A stretch of 64,000 nucleotides of DNA from Frigoribacterium sp. VKM Ac-2836 (GTDB taxonomy: Bacteria; Actinomycetota; Actinomycetes; Actinomycetales; Microbacteriaceae): contig NZ_JABRPK010000004.1 in the NCBI RefSeq assembly GCF_013248995.1, forward strand, positions 1 to 64,000, in the 5' to 3' direction. Shown one piece after another: positions 1 through 7,856 of this stretch. Position numbers and translations under genes: made by a program. The notes under the pieces are model-generated. The model was not told the origin of the DNA. It worked only from the letters and a program-made list of their open reading frames with translations, and did no database searches. Within the stretch, counting starts at the first letter, position 1; each line of letters opens with the position of its first letter.

Positions 1-134
1 GTGAAGGCGTTCATGGTGAAGCTCCTTGTCTGTTGGTCCCGGTGGGGATGTACAGGGTTCGCCACCGTCACCGAAAAGGATTGGAACGCATCGAATTCGT
101 TACCCCGCCGTGACCTTCATCCCGGCGATCTTCC

Positions 135-1073
135 TCAGCCGGCGAGGAATTCGTCGGTGTCGTCGGCGATCCGTCTCGACTGCGTGTGGTGCAGGTAGTG
201 CTCTCCGTCGAGTGCGACGACCTGGCCGCGGTCGACGCTCGCGGCCTGGATCTCGTGCAGCTCGAGCCAGCCGCCGGCGTCGGGGTCCGCCTCGTCCTGC
301 GCGACGAAGAGGAGGACAGGCAGGTCCGCCGGGAACGTCTCCCCCCTGACCGAGGCGAAGTTGCTCGCGGTGGCGTCCATCTCGTCGAGCAGGGTCGGGG
401 CGGTCGAGTTCTTCGTCGTCAGGAGGCGCATCTGCTCTTTGGTGGCCTCGTCGTACGGCAGTCCGGCGTAGGCGTCGCCGGCGACCGCGGACGCCACGCG
501 GAGCAGACCGAGGTCGCGGAGCGCGACGAGCCCGTCGGTCGGCGTGGGCTCCTCGGCGCCGGGCTGGTCGGGGACGCTGCTGTCGATCCCGATGAACGCC
601 GTGACCTCGCTCGCAAAGAGGTGGCTGTACGCGAGGGCGTAGATGCCCGAGATCGAGTGCCCCATGAGCGCGTAGCGGTCGATGCCCAGCTGTCGCAGCG
701 CGTCGTGCACTTCGCCCGCGATGTTCTCCGCCGTGCGGGGGGAGTCGGTCTGGTCGCTCAGCCCGGTGCCGAACGGCTCCACGGCGACGACGCGATGGGT
801 GTCGTCGAGCTCGGAGACGAGCGGCTGGAAGTCGAGGCCGGGAGCCGCCGTACCGAGACCCGGCAGCAGGACGATCGTGTCCGCTCCGGACCCGCTGACG
901 ACGACGTTCATCTCTTTGCCGTCGACGGACACGAGCTCGCCGTAGGACGTGATCTCCGCGAGATCCGACGTCGTGGCGACGACGTTCACGATCGACGTCG
1001 TCACCAGCGTCAGGGTGGGGAGGGCCACGAGGGCGCCGATCGTCCACAGGGTGATCTTCAGGGGTTTGCGCAC
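135..1073 (-). CDS. membrane-anchored alpha/beta hydrolase
   Basis: The 312-residue protein starts with a hydrophobic segment (about residues 4-32) that should be a signal anchor, so the catalytic domain is probably outside the membrane. The fold is alpha/beta hydrolase: an oxyanion-loop stretch LLPGLG, a nucleophile elbow GHSISG near residue 139, an Asp-rich loop (VAQDEADP), and a final His in LDGEHYLHH. I chose the GTG start at 1073 because the hydrophobic anchor follows at once and a GAAAGAAG-like ribosome site precedes it; an in-frame extension upstream looks non-coding. The substrate cannot be told. Nothing coding was seen at positions 1-134. Confidence 0.85.
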   Translation of the reverse strand: MRKPLKITLWTIGALVALPTLTLVTTSIVNVVATTSDLAEITSYGELVSVDGKEMNVVVSGSGADTIVLLPGLGTAAPGLDFQPLVSELDDTHRVVAVEPFGTGLSDQTDSPRTAENIAGEVHDALRQLGIDRYALMGHSISGIYALAYSHLFASEVTAFIGIDSSVPDQPGAEEPTPTDGLVALRDLGLLRVASAVAGDAYAGLPYDEATKEQMRLLTTKNSTAPTLLDEMDATASNFASVRGETFPADLPVLLFVAQDEADPDAGGWLELHEIQAASVDRGQVVALDGEHYLHHTQSRRIADDTDEFLAG

Positions 1074-1423
1074 GGCATCTTCTTTCCGGGGGTGCGGGTC
1101 GGGGCCGCACGGTCTCCCAGGATCACACCCGAGATCGGCGGCCTCGAGAAGTGCCGAGGTGTCACCTCCTCCCGTGACGGATGTCACGACGGAGTCGCCT
1201 CCGCCCCCTCGGCCGGCGTCCTCCGTTGCTTTCGTCGGGTGATGAACTCTCGTGGCGCCCGTTCGCTGGACAGCCGTGGACGGACGATGGTCGACCCAGC
1301 GGCGTGAGACGTACGACCGCGGAAACGGGGCGACGATCCTCCTGTTCGACCCGCGGCGCGGCACGATGGGGCGTACGCCGACCCGACCGGGTCGACGCAC
1401 GCACACACGAGAAGGGCACGACC
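1074..1423. other. 350-base divergent spacer without a gene
   Basis: This gap separates the leftward hydrolase from the rightward DUF1801 gene. It must hold both promoters, but no convincing -35/-10 pair stands out. It contains two short palindromes (listed separately). Open frames crossing it have no ribosome site and no recognisable protein, so I take it as non-coding. Confidence 0.6.
1156..1188. promoter_or_regulatory. two adjacent palindromes, possible operator pair
   Basis: Seen: GAGGTG-T-CACCTC at 1156-1168 and CGTGAC-GGAT-GTCACG at 1173-1188. Both contain GTCAC and lie in the divergent spacer about 85-115 nt upstream of the hydrolase start. That arrangement suits a dimeric repressor or activator, but no regulator gene is adjacent. 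Short palindromes are common in GC-rich DNA, so this is tentative. Confidence 0.3.
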
Positions 1424-1864
1424 ATGGCCGACGCCGGGTTCAGCACAGAAGAGAAGGCCGCCATGAAGCAGCGCGCCGCCGAGCTGCGGGCCGAGGCGAA
1501 GCGTCAGAAGCTGGCCGACAAGTCGGCCGCCGAGGCGCAGGACGCCGCGGACGCCATCGCGGCCATGACCGACGTCGAACGGCCGATCGCCCAGATGGTG
1601 CACGAGGTCGTCGCCGAGCACGCCCCGAACCTCGCCCCCAAGACCTGGTACGGCTTCCCCGCCTATGCGAAGGAGGACGGCAAGGCCGTGGTCTTCTTCC
1701 AGCCGGGCGCCAAGTTCGGCACGCGCTACTCGACCCTCGGGTTCCAGGACGGCGCCCGGCTCGACGACGGCACCCTCTGGCCCACCTCGTACGCCGTGAC
1801 CAGCGACGACGACGCCACCCGCGCCTCCGTCGCCGCTCTCGTCCGGAAGGCCGCCGGGCTCTGA
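1424..1864 (+). CDS. DUF1801-family (YdhG-like) small protein
   Basis: A 146-residue cytosolic protein. The N-terminal third (residues 5-50) is Ala/Lys/Glu-rich and helical. The remainder carries the features of DUF1801/YdhG proteins, a frataxin-like fold: HEVVAEHAPNLAPKTWYGFPAYAKEDGKAV followed by a phenylalanine-rich strand and a GTRYSTLGF turn (positions are roughly residues 66-110). The ATG at 1424 follows a GAAGGG ribosome site. Family members have been linked loosely to iron handling, but the role here is unknown. It is separated from the next operon by a promoter and a riboswitch, so it is a single-gene unit. Confidence 0.75.
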   Translation: MADAGFSTEEKAAMKQRAAELRAEAKRQKLADKSAAEAQDAADAIAAMTDVERPIAQMVHEVVAEHAPNLAPKTWYGFPAYAKEDGKAVVFFQPGAKFGTRYSTLGFQDGARLDDGTLWPTSYAVTSDDDATRASVAALVRKAAGL

Positions 1865-1883
1865 CGCCGGCCGGGGGCGGCGC

Positions 1884-1889
1884 TATGAT
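1884..1889 (+). promoter_or_regulatory. -10 box of the thiamin-precursor transporter operon
   Basis: TATGAT lies about 15 nt before the first conserved part of the TPP riboswitch, the right place for the promoter of the riboswitch transcript. No clear -35 box is seen. Confidence 0.45.
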
Positions 1890-1902
1890 CGTCTCCACAA
1901 CA

Positions 1903-1990
1903 CACGGGAGTCCGGTGAGCCGGGCTGAGAGGAAGCGAACCACGCTTCGACCGTCGAACCTGATCTGGGTCATGCCAGCGCAGGGAGGAG
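1903..1990 (+). promoter_or_regulatory. TPP riboswitch (THI element)
   Basis: The conserved cores of the thiamin pyrophosphate aptamer are present: CTGAGA at 1925-1930 and, at 1957-1987, AACCTGATCTGG followed by GGTCATGCCAGCG and CAGGGAGG. The purine-rich 3' end (AGGGAGGAG) doubles as the ribosome site for the ATG at 1999, and no terminator hairpin separates aptamer and start. I infer control of translation initiation: TPP binding would hide the ribosome site. The downstream ykoEDC genes fit a TPP-repressed precursor uptake operon. Confidence 0.95.
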
Positions 1991-1998
1991 AAGAACAG

Positions 1999-2661
1999 AT
2001 GTCCACGTCCACGCCCGAAAACCGTTCCACGGCGGCTCGCGACAGCTCGACCGGCTTCACGCCGAAGGCCCGTACCACCCCGACCCGCCGGTGGCGGGTC
2101 GTCGACATCGTCGTCGCCAGCGTCATCGGCGTCGCCGCCGGCGTCGTCTTCTGGGCCTGGGGTCTGGCCTACACACCCATCGACAGCGTCCTGAGCTTCT
2201 CCGGCGGCTTCGAGGGCATCCTCAACGGCGGCTGGCTCTTCGCCGGCGTGCTCGGCGGCATCGTCATCCGCAAGCCCGGTGCCGCCGTCTACACCGAGGT
2301 CGTCGCGGCCGTCGTCTCGATGCTGATCGGCACCCAGTGGGGCTTCTCCGTGCTCATCTGGGGCATCGTCCAGGGCCTGGGCGCCGAGATCGTGCTCGCG
2401 CTCTTCCTCTACAAGTCGTGGCGGATCGGCACGGTGCTGCTCGCGGGCGCCGTCGCCGGCCTCGCCGTCGGCCTGATGGACACCAGCTTCGCCTCGGCCG
2501 CCGCCTATGCGAGCGGGTCCAAGACGATCTACATCGTGACCTCGGTCGTCTCGGGCACCGTCCTGGCCGGTCTGCTCTCGTGGCTCGCCGCCCGCGGCCT
2601 CGCCCGCACCGGGGCGCTCTCCCGGTTCGCCTCGGGGCGCTCGGCGGACGCCCGGATCTAG
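1999..2661 (+). CDS. ykoE: ECF transporter substrate-binding (S) component, YkoE type
   Basis: A 220-residue membrane protein with a polar N-terminus of about 32 residues and then about six hydrophobic segments (first at about residues 34-57). It matches the YkoE family, the S component of an energy-coupling-factor importer for thiamin or its hydroxymethylpyrimidine (HMP) precursor. The identification rests on the family character of the sequence (WGFSVLIWGIVQGLGAEI, GLMDTSF), the TPP riboswitch in front, and the double ATPase and T component behind. It is the first gene of the operon, with a 12-nt gap to the ATPase. Confidence 0.88.
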   Translation: MSTSTPENRSTAARDSSTGFTPKARTTPTRRWRVVDIVVASVIGVAAGVVFWAWGLAYTPIDSVLSFSGGFEGILNGGWLFAGVLGGIVIRKPGAAVYTEVVAAVVSMLIGTQWGFSVLIWGIVQGLGAEIVLALFLYKSWRIGTVLLAGAVAGLAVGLMDTSFASAAAYASGSKTIYIVTSVVSGTVLAGLLSWLAARGLARTGALSRFASGRSADARI

Positions 2662-2673
2662 GCGCGCCTCCTC

Positions 2674-4203
2674 GTGTCCCACGCGATCAGGCGACCTCGC
2701 GACGGGGCCGGTGAGGCCGGCGCCGTGGGTGGTGCCCGGGTGACCGCTCGCGGCTGGGGATGGCGGCACGCCGGCCGCCGTCTGCCCGCCGTCTCCCAGC
2801 TCGACCTCGACGTCGCCCCCGGCGAGCGCGTGCTGCTGCTCGGCGCGTCCGGGGCCGGGAAATCGACCCTCCTCGCCGGTCTCGCGGGCGTGCTCGGCGG
2901 CGACGACGAGGGGGACGAGGCCGGCGACCTGCTGGTCGATGGTCGCGTACCCGCCGACCAGCGCGGCCGGGTCGGCCTCGTGCTGCAGGACCCCGACTCG
3001 CAGGTCGTCCTCGCCCGCGTGGGCGACGACGTCGCGTTCGGCTGCGAGAACCTCGGCGTGCCGCGCGACGAGATCTGGCGCCGTGTCGGGCACGCTCTCG
3101 AGGCCGTAGGTCTCGACCTGCCGCTGAGCCACCCGACCTCCGAGCTGAGCGGTGGCCAGAAGCAGCGGCTGGCGCTCGCCGGGGCCCTCGCCATGCGGCC
3201 GGGGCTGGTGCTGCTCGACGAGCCGACGGCCAACCTCGACCCCGCGGGCGTCGTCGAGGTACGCGACGCCGTGGCCCGGGTCGTCGCCGACACCGGGGCG
3301 ACGCTCGTCGTCGTCGAGCACCGGATCTCGGTCTGGCTGCCCGTCGTCGACCGGGTCGTCGTGCTCGACGCGGGCGGGGGAGTCCTGGCCGACGGACGAC
3401 CCGAGGACGTGCTGCGGGCCGAACGCGACCGCCTCGTCGACGCGGGGGTGTGGGTTCCCGGCGCCGCGCCTCCTGCGCCCGTCCGGTCGCGCGCGGCCGG
3501 TGACCTATTGCTCACGGCGTCGGGCCTCGAGGTGGGGCCCAAGGGGCCCGGGGGTCGCACGGTCGCCGCCGGCATCGACCTCGCCGTCACCGGAGGGCGC
3601 GCGCTCGCCGTCACGGGCACGAACGGTTCGGGCAAATCGACACTCGCCCTCACCGTCGCGGGACTGCTCGCGCCCGTCGGGGGATCACTCGAGGCCAGAC
3701 CGGCGTTCGCCGCCGGTGCGGGCTCCTCGCCGATCCGCTGGAAGCCCCGCCAGCTGCTCACGCGCGTCGGCACGGTGTTCCAGGATCCCGAACACCAGTT
3801 CTTGACGGCGACCGTCCGCCGCGAACTCGCGGTGGGTCCGGAGGCGCTGGGCGCGCCGCCGACGGAGGTCGCATCACGCGTCGACCACCTCCTCGACCGG
3901 TTGCGGCTCGACCACCTCGTCGGGGCGAACCCGTTCACGCTCTCGGGAGGCGAGAAGCGCCGACTCTCGGTCGCGACGGTGCTCGCGTCACGCCCGTCGC
4001 TGCTCGTCCTCGACGAGCCGACCTTCGGGCAGGACGCCCGCACCTGGCGCGAGCTCGTCGCCCTGCTGGCCGACCTGCTCGACGAGGGGCGGGCGGTCGT
4101 CGCCGTGACCCACGACGCCGAGTTCGTGTCGGCCCTCGCCGACGACGTGCTCGACCTCAGCGCCCACGCCCGCCACTCCGACCCTGCCGTGGCGCGCCGA
4201 TGA
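2674..4203 (+). CDS. ykoD: ECF transporter ATPase with two fused ABC domains, YkoD type
   Basis: The 509-residue protein fuses two ABC ATPase domains. Domain 1 has Walker A GASGAGKST (about 57-65), signature LSGGQKQR (about 158-165) and Walker B LVLLDEPT. Domain 2 has GTNGSGKST (about 315-323), LSGGEKRR (about 423-430) and LLVLDEPT. Q-loops read LVLQDPDSQ and VFQDPEHQF, as in ECF ATPases. It powers import by YkoE/YkoC. The start is uncertain: GTG at 2674 has no good ribosome site, and in-frame GTGs at 2725 and 2740 also precede the first conserved strand. Confidence 0.9.
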   Translation: MSHAIRRPRDGAGEAGAVGGARVTARGWGWRHAGRRLPAVSQLDLDVAPGERVLLLGASGAGKSTLLAGLAGVLGGDDEGDEAGDLLVDGRVPADQRGRVGLVLQDPDSQVVLARVGDDVAFGCENLGVPRDEIWRRVGHALEAVGLDLPLSHPTSELSGGQKQRLALAGALAMRPGLVLLDEPTANLDPAGVVEVRDAVARVVADTGATLVVVEHRISVWLPVVDRVVVLDAGGGVLADGRPEDVLRAERDRLVDAGVWVPGAAPPAPVRSRAAGDLLLTASGLEVGPKGPGGRTVAAGIDLAVTGGRALAVTGTNGSGKSTLALTVAGLLAPVGGSLEARPAFAAGAGSSPIRWKPRQLLTRVGTVFQDPEHQFLTATVRRELAVGPEALGAPPTEVASRVDHLLDRLRLDHLVGANPFTLSGGEKRRLSVATVLASRPSLLVLDEPTFGQDARTWRELVALLADLLDEGRAVVAVTHDAEFVSALADDVLDLSAHARHSDPAVARR

Positions 4204-4994
4204 GCGTCCTGACCCCGATCGAGGCGACCGGCGCGGTCGGTCGCGTCAACCCGGTCGCGAAACTGCTCGCCGCCGTCGTGCTCGCCGTGGCCCTGCTGCT
4301 CTCCATCGACTGGGTGTCGGCCGGCACAGCGCTGGTGCTCGAGGCGTTGCTGCTGCCGTTCGCAGGGCTCTCGCCGCGGCAGCTGCTGGCGCGCACGGCA
4401 CCGCTCTGGATCGCCGCCCCGACGTCGGTCGTCGCCATCGCCCTCTACGGACGCGACGACGGGGCGGCGGTGTTCGACCTGGGCGTGCTCTCGGTCACCG
4501 AGGGGTCGCTCGCCCTGGCCGGGGCGATCGGCCTGCGCATACTCGCCGTGGGGGTGCCGGGCATCGTGCTGTTCGCCACGACCGATCCGACCGACCTCGC
4601 CGACGGCCTCGGTCAGGTCCTGCGGCTGCCGGCGCGCTTCGTGCTGGGCGGCCTCGCCGGGTTGCGCCTGGTGGGGCTGTTCATGGACGACTGGCGGCAG
4701 CTCGCCCTGGCCCGCCGTGCCCGAGGCGTCGCGGACTCGGGCGGGCCGATCGGGGCGCTGAAGCGCTTCGGGCAGCAGGCCTTCTCGCTGCTGGTGCTGT
4801 CGGTCCGACGCGGCAGCAAGCTGGCCACCGCGATGGAGGCCAAGGGCTTCGGCAGCGACACCCCGCGCACGTGGGCCCGTCCGTCGTCGTTCGGGCTGCG
4901 CGACGGCGTGCTGGTCGGCCTCGGCGTCGTCGTCGCCGCCGCCGCGGTGACCACGGCCGTCCTGGCCGGCACGTGGGAGTTCGTCCTTGCCTGA
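4200..4994 (+). CDS. ykoC: ECF transporter transmembrane (T) component, YkoC type
   Basis: The 264-residue membrane protein has hydrophobic segments near residues 18-37, 40-57, 72-90, 103-125 and 240-263, and the conserved T-component cytoplasmic helices with paired Ala-Arg motifs (LALARRARGVAD and ATAMEAKGFG, the second near residue 205). It couples the double ATPase to the S component. The ATG at 4200 overlaps the ykoD stop by 4 nt (ATGA), so translation is coupled. Confidence 0.9.
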   Translation: MSVLTPIEATGAVGRVNPVAKLLAAVVLAVALLLSIDWVSAGTALVLEALLLPFAGLSPRQLLARTAPLWIAAPTSVVAIALYGRDDGAAVFDLGVLSVTEGSLALAGAIGLRILAVGVPGIVLFATTDPTDLADGLGQVLRLPARFVLGGLAGLRLVGLFMDDWRQLALARRARGVADSGGPIGALKRFGQQAFSLLVLSVRRGSKLATAMEAKGFGSDTPRTWARPSSFGLRDGVLVGLGVVVAAAAVTTAVLAGTWEFVLA

Positions 4995-5550
4995 TCGCGT
5001 GGCCGTGGACGACGCAGTGACCGACCTGCTGCGCCGAGCAGAGGAGGCGCGGGTCGGGTCGCGTCGCGTCGTCCTGCTGATCGACGGCCGGTCGGGTTCG
5101 GGCAAGACCACGCTCGGTCGTGCGGTGGCCGCCGCGTGGCCCGTCGCTCGCCTCGGCCCGGTGCGTCTGGTCCACCTCGACGACGTCTACCCCGGCTGGC
5201 ACGGCCTCGAGGCGGCGTCCCACGTCGTCGAGACGTCCGTGCTGTCGACCACGGCCCCCGGATGGCGGCGGTGGGACTGGCAACACGGTCGTGCGGGGTC
5301 GTGGGAGGCGCTCGACCCGGCCGTGTCGCTGATCGTCGAGGGGGCCGGGGCGTTGACCCGCGCCTCCTCGTCGCTCGCCGACGTGCGTGTCTGGCTCGAG
5401 CTCGACGCGGAGACCCGACGCAGGCGGGCCCTCGGCCGCGACGGCACCGCTTTCGAGCCGTGGTGGGAGGTCTGGGCCGCTCAAGAGGAACGGCACCTCG
5501 CCCGGTGGTCACCGAGGGGCCTCGCCGACGTGCTCGTCGAGGCCCGCTAG
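4987..5550 (+). CDS. P-loop kinase, uridine-kinase-like, in the thiamin-precursor operon
   Basis: A 187-residue cytosolic protein with Walker A GRSGSGKTT (about residues 34-42), a DDVYPGW motif near 65-71 like the substrate-binding DD(F/Y)Y of uridine kinases, and an Arg-rich lid region (ETRRRRALGRDG). It overlaps the ykoC stop by 8 nt when started at TTG 4987; GTG 4999 or 5005 are alternatives. Family members are annotated as uridine kinase or ATP-binding protein. Because it is the last gene of a TPP-riboswitch operon, a role in phosphorylating the imported pyrimidine is possible (inference only; no motif proves the substrate). Confidence 0.75.
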   Translation: MPDRVAVDDAVTDLLRRAEEARVGSRRVVLLIDGRSGSGKTTLGRAVAAAWPVARLGPVRLVHLDDVYPGWHGLEAASHVVETSVLSTTAPGWRRWDWQHGRAGSWEALDPAVSLIVEGAGALTRASSSLADVRVWLELDAETRRRRALGRDGTAFEPWWEVWAAQEERHLARWSPRGLADVLVEAR

Positions 5551-5561
5551 TCACCGCGGCC

Positions 5562-7826
5562 TCAGAGGACCCCCCGCGCTCGCAGCAGCTCGCCCAGCAC
5601 GGGCGAGACGGCGACGGCGAACGCCATCGTGAGGTGCACGCGGTCTTGCTTGACGGGGACGTCGCCGACGAACGCGGGGCAGAGGTCGTCGACGCAGGTC
5701 AGCCTCCGCAGGTCGACGAACGTCCCTCCGACGGCCTCGAGGACCGTGCGGTCAGCCGCTGCGCGGTCGAGCCACGTGGGCGACGTCCGCGAGATGCAAT
5801 CGACCGGGCTCCCCCCACGCCGGAAGCAGGACGCGATGTCGGCGTCGTCCGGAGGAGGCGTGAGGAGGACGACGGACCCGGTGGCTTCGGCCACCCGGCG
5901 GGCGTAGGCCCCGAACCCCTCGGCCCAGCGGTCGGGGGTGACGGGGCCCGAGCCGTCCTCGCTCATCTCCTGGTACGAGTTCGTGACGAGGACGACGTCG
6001 GGGTGTGTGCCCTCGATGAGCGCGAGGGTCTCGTCGTTGTGCGCCCGGCAGCTGTCGATGATGCCGGCGACGTCGTTCTGTACTCGGATGTCGACGAACG
6101 GGCAGGCGAACTTGGCCCGGTTGACGAGGGTGAAGCCGCCGTCGGGAGCCTCGGCCAGGGGGGTGAGGGCGTCGAGCTCGTGCATGGCCGTCGAGTCGCC
6201 GACGAGCATGACCGTCGTGGTCGCCGAAGGAGAGGTCCACGTGCACTCGTCCTGTGTCAGCCCCTTGGCCTCGGCGTCCCCGCAGGCGAGACGCGGACTG
6301 CCGCCGCTCGTCCCGTCGAGGACGGATTCGATGTCGGGGTCGAGGTCGGGCCACGACGTGGCGGAGAGGGCGCGGGCCACCTCGGTGGACCACTCGTCGA
6401 GCGCCGGGACGTCGGGACCGTCGGTGCCGTCCGACCCACCGGCGTCGTTCCCGTCGCCCTCCGACCCGTCGCCGGGGCGTCCGTCGGCCGCCGCAGGGGG
6501 CGGGACGGGAGGAACCGCCGTGGGCTGCACGGCGTCCGCGGCGAGGCCGGTGGCCGTGAGAGCGGCCACCGCGAGCAGCGCCACCCCGCCTCGTCGATAG
6601 GTCCGCCGGTGCTCTCGTCGCCATCGCCGCCAGGCGTGCCTGGCCGATCCCCGTTCGAGGAGGGGCGACGCGATGAACGGCCGCTCGATGAGGTGGTAGC
6701 TCAGAGCGGACAGGGCGAGCGTAATCGCGAACACGGCCGGCCAGAGCTTCGTCGGCTTGTCGCCCAGCAGGGACGTGCCGATCACGAGCACGACGAAGTG
6801 CCAGAGGTAGATCGAGTACGAGAGGTCGCCCACGATCGTCACGGGCCGGCTGGCGACGGGACCGAGCCAGGGAGTGCCCGTGCTCCCGGTGCCGGCCACG
6901 AGGACGAGCAGCGTGGCGATCACGGGCAGGAGTGCCCCCGGAGCCGGGAAAGGCACGGCGGTCGTCGTGATCCACGCCGACGCCACGACGCCGCCGAGGC
7001 CGGCCCATGACAGAACCGGCCGGAGCGCGGCGGGGAGTCGGCCGACCAGGGGCGATGCCGTCGCGAGGAGCGCCCCGAGGGCGAGCTCCCACGCGCGGGC
7101 GATGCTCGAGAAGTAGGCGACGGTCGGCATCGCCGTGGACTGCCGCCAGGCCACGGCGAACGACGCCGCCGCGACGATCGCGAGGAGAACGCCCATCGTC
7201 ACCCGCGGGACGGGGCGCCCCCGCCGGGCGGCGACAGCGACGGCCGCGACGACCACGAGGGGCCAGACGAGGTAGAACTGCTCTTCGACGGCCAACGACC
7301 AGTAGTGCTGGAAGGGCGACTCGGGGCCCTGGGCCGCGAAGTAGTCGGTTCCGACGGCCGCGAAGTGCCAGTTGGCCAGGGACGCGACGGACCACAGGGC
7401 GTCCACGGCGGCCGAAGCCCCTCGGGCCCGACCGATGGCGAGCCAGGTGACGACAGTCCCCACCAGGAGGACCACGACGCTCGCCGGAACGATGCGCCGG
7501 ATGCGCCGTCGCCAGAAGTCGAGGATCGAGACCCGACCGTGCCCCTCGGCCTCGCGCAGCAGCAACCCGGTGATCAGGAACCCGGACACCACGAAGAAGA
7601 CGTCGACCCCGACGAAACCGCCGGCCGGTCGGCCGGTGACGTGCTCGACCACGACCATCGTCACGGCGAGGGCCCGGAGGGCCTGGACGTCCAGTCGAAG
7701 GCTGCGGGGTGGGCCCGGCGCACGGGCCGCAGCGCCGGCGCCGCTCACGGCCTCGGTGCGACGTGGGGGACTGATGGTCGTGACGATGATGTGCTTCCGA
7801 TCTTCCGACGACATTGTACCGGGCAT
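5562..7826 (-). CDS. acyltransferase 3 (OafA-like) with C-terminal SGNH domain
   Basis: The 754-residue protein has an N-terminal integral-membrane acyltransferase-3 domain (about residues 40-390, about ten hydrophobic segments; entry motif RLDVQALRALAV, then VVVEH and the FVGVDVFFVVSGFLIT block) and a periplasmic SGNH hydrolase-like domain from about 480 to the end, with VGDST near residue 540, a GSN-box region around VTNSYQEMS, and DRVHLT near 729. Such proteins O-acetylate cell-wall polysaccharide, teichoic acid or glycolipid. The acceptor is unknown. Start is either ATG 7826 or ATG 7814 (MSSEDRK), neither with a ribosome site. It is divergent from the next gene by only 30 bases. Confidence 0.88.
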   Translation of the reverse strand: MPGTMSSEDRKHIIVTTISPPRRTEAVSGAGAAARAPGPPRSLRLDVQALRALAVTMVVVEHVTGRPAGGFVGVDVFFVVSGFLITGLLLREAEGHGRVSILDFWRRRIRRIVPASVVVLLVGTVVTWLAIGRARGASAAVDALWSVASLANWHFAAVGTDYFAAQGPESPFQHYWSLAVEEQFYLVWPLVVVAAVAVAARRGRPVPRVTMGVLLAIVAAASFAVAWRQSTAMPTVAYFSSIARAWELALGALLATASPLVGRLPAALRPVLSWAGLGGVVASAWITTTAVPFPAPGALLPVIATLLVLVAGTGSTGTPWLGPVASRPVTIVGDLSYSIYLWHFVVLVIGTSLLGDKPTKLWPAVFAITLALSALSYHLIERPFIASPLLERGSARHAWRRWRREHRRTYRRGGVALLAVAALTATGLAADAVQPTAVPPVPPPAAADGRPGDGSEGDGNDAGGSDGTDGPDVPALDEWSTEVARALSATSWPDLDPDIESVLDGTSGGSPRLACGDAEAKGLTQDECTWTSPSATTTVMLVGDSTAMHELDALTPLAEAPDGGFTLVNRAKFACPFVDIRVQNDVAGIIDSCRAHNDETLALIEGTHPDVVLVTNSYQEMSEDGSGPVTPDRWAEGFGAYARRVAEATGSVVLLTPPPDDADIASCFRRGGSPVDCISRTSPTWLDRAAADRTVLEAVGGTFVDLRRLTCVDDLCPAFVGDVPVKQDRVHLTMAFAVAVSPVLGELLRARGVL

Positions 7827-7854
7827 ATATTACCCAGGTACGTGTACCCTGGGT
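7816..7854. promoter_or_regulatory. three GTACC half-sites between divergent genes, probable operator
   Basis: Seen: GTACCGGG at 7816-7823, then ACCCAGGTAC at 7832-7841 facing GTACCCTGGGT at 7844-7854. The last two form a near-perfect inverted repeat (one inserted base). The set covers the start of the acyltransferase gene and both promoters, and ends 2 nt before the ATG of the beta-helix gene. One regulator bound here would block both genes. Confidence 0.5.
7845..7850 (+). promoter_or_regulatory. -10 box for leaderless beta-helix protein gene
   Basis: TACCCT followed by 6 nt and ATG 7857, with no ribosome site. This is the same spacing as at a dozen other genes in the window. The box lies inside the right arm of the inverted repeat. 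Confidence 0.4.
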
Positions 7855-7856
7855 TA

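Noticed and set aside
1-198. Frame starting at base 1 on the plus strand
   Set aside because: It overlaps the hydrolase end, lacks a ribosome site and matches nothing; probably chance.
2658-5111. 817-residue antisense frame across ykoD and ykoC
   Set aside because: It is made of Arg/Ser/Thr/Pro-rich low complexity with no family, and is a shadow of the transporter genes.
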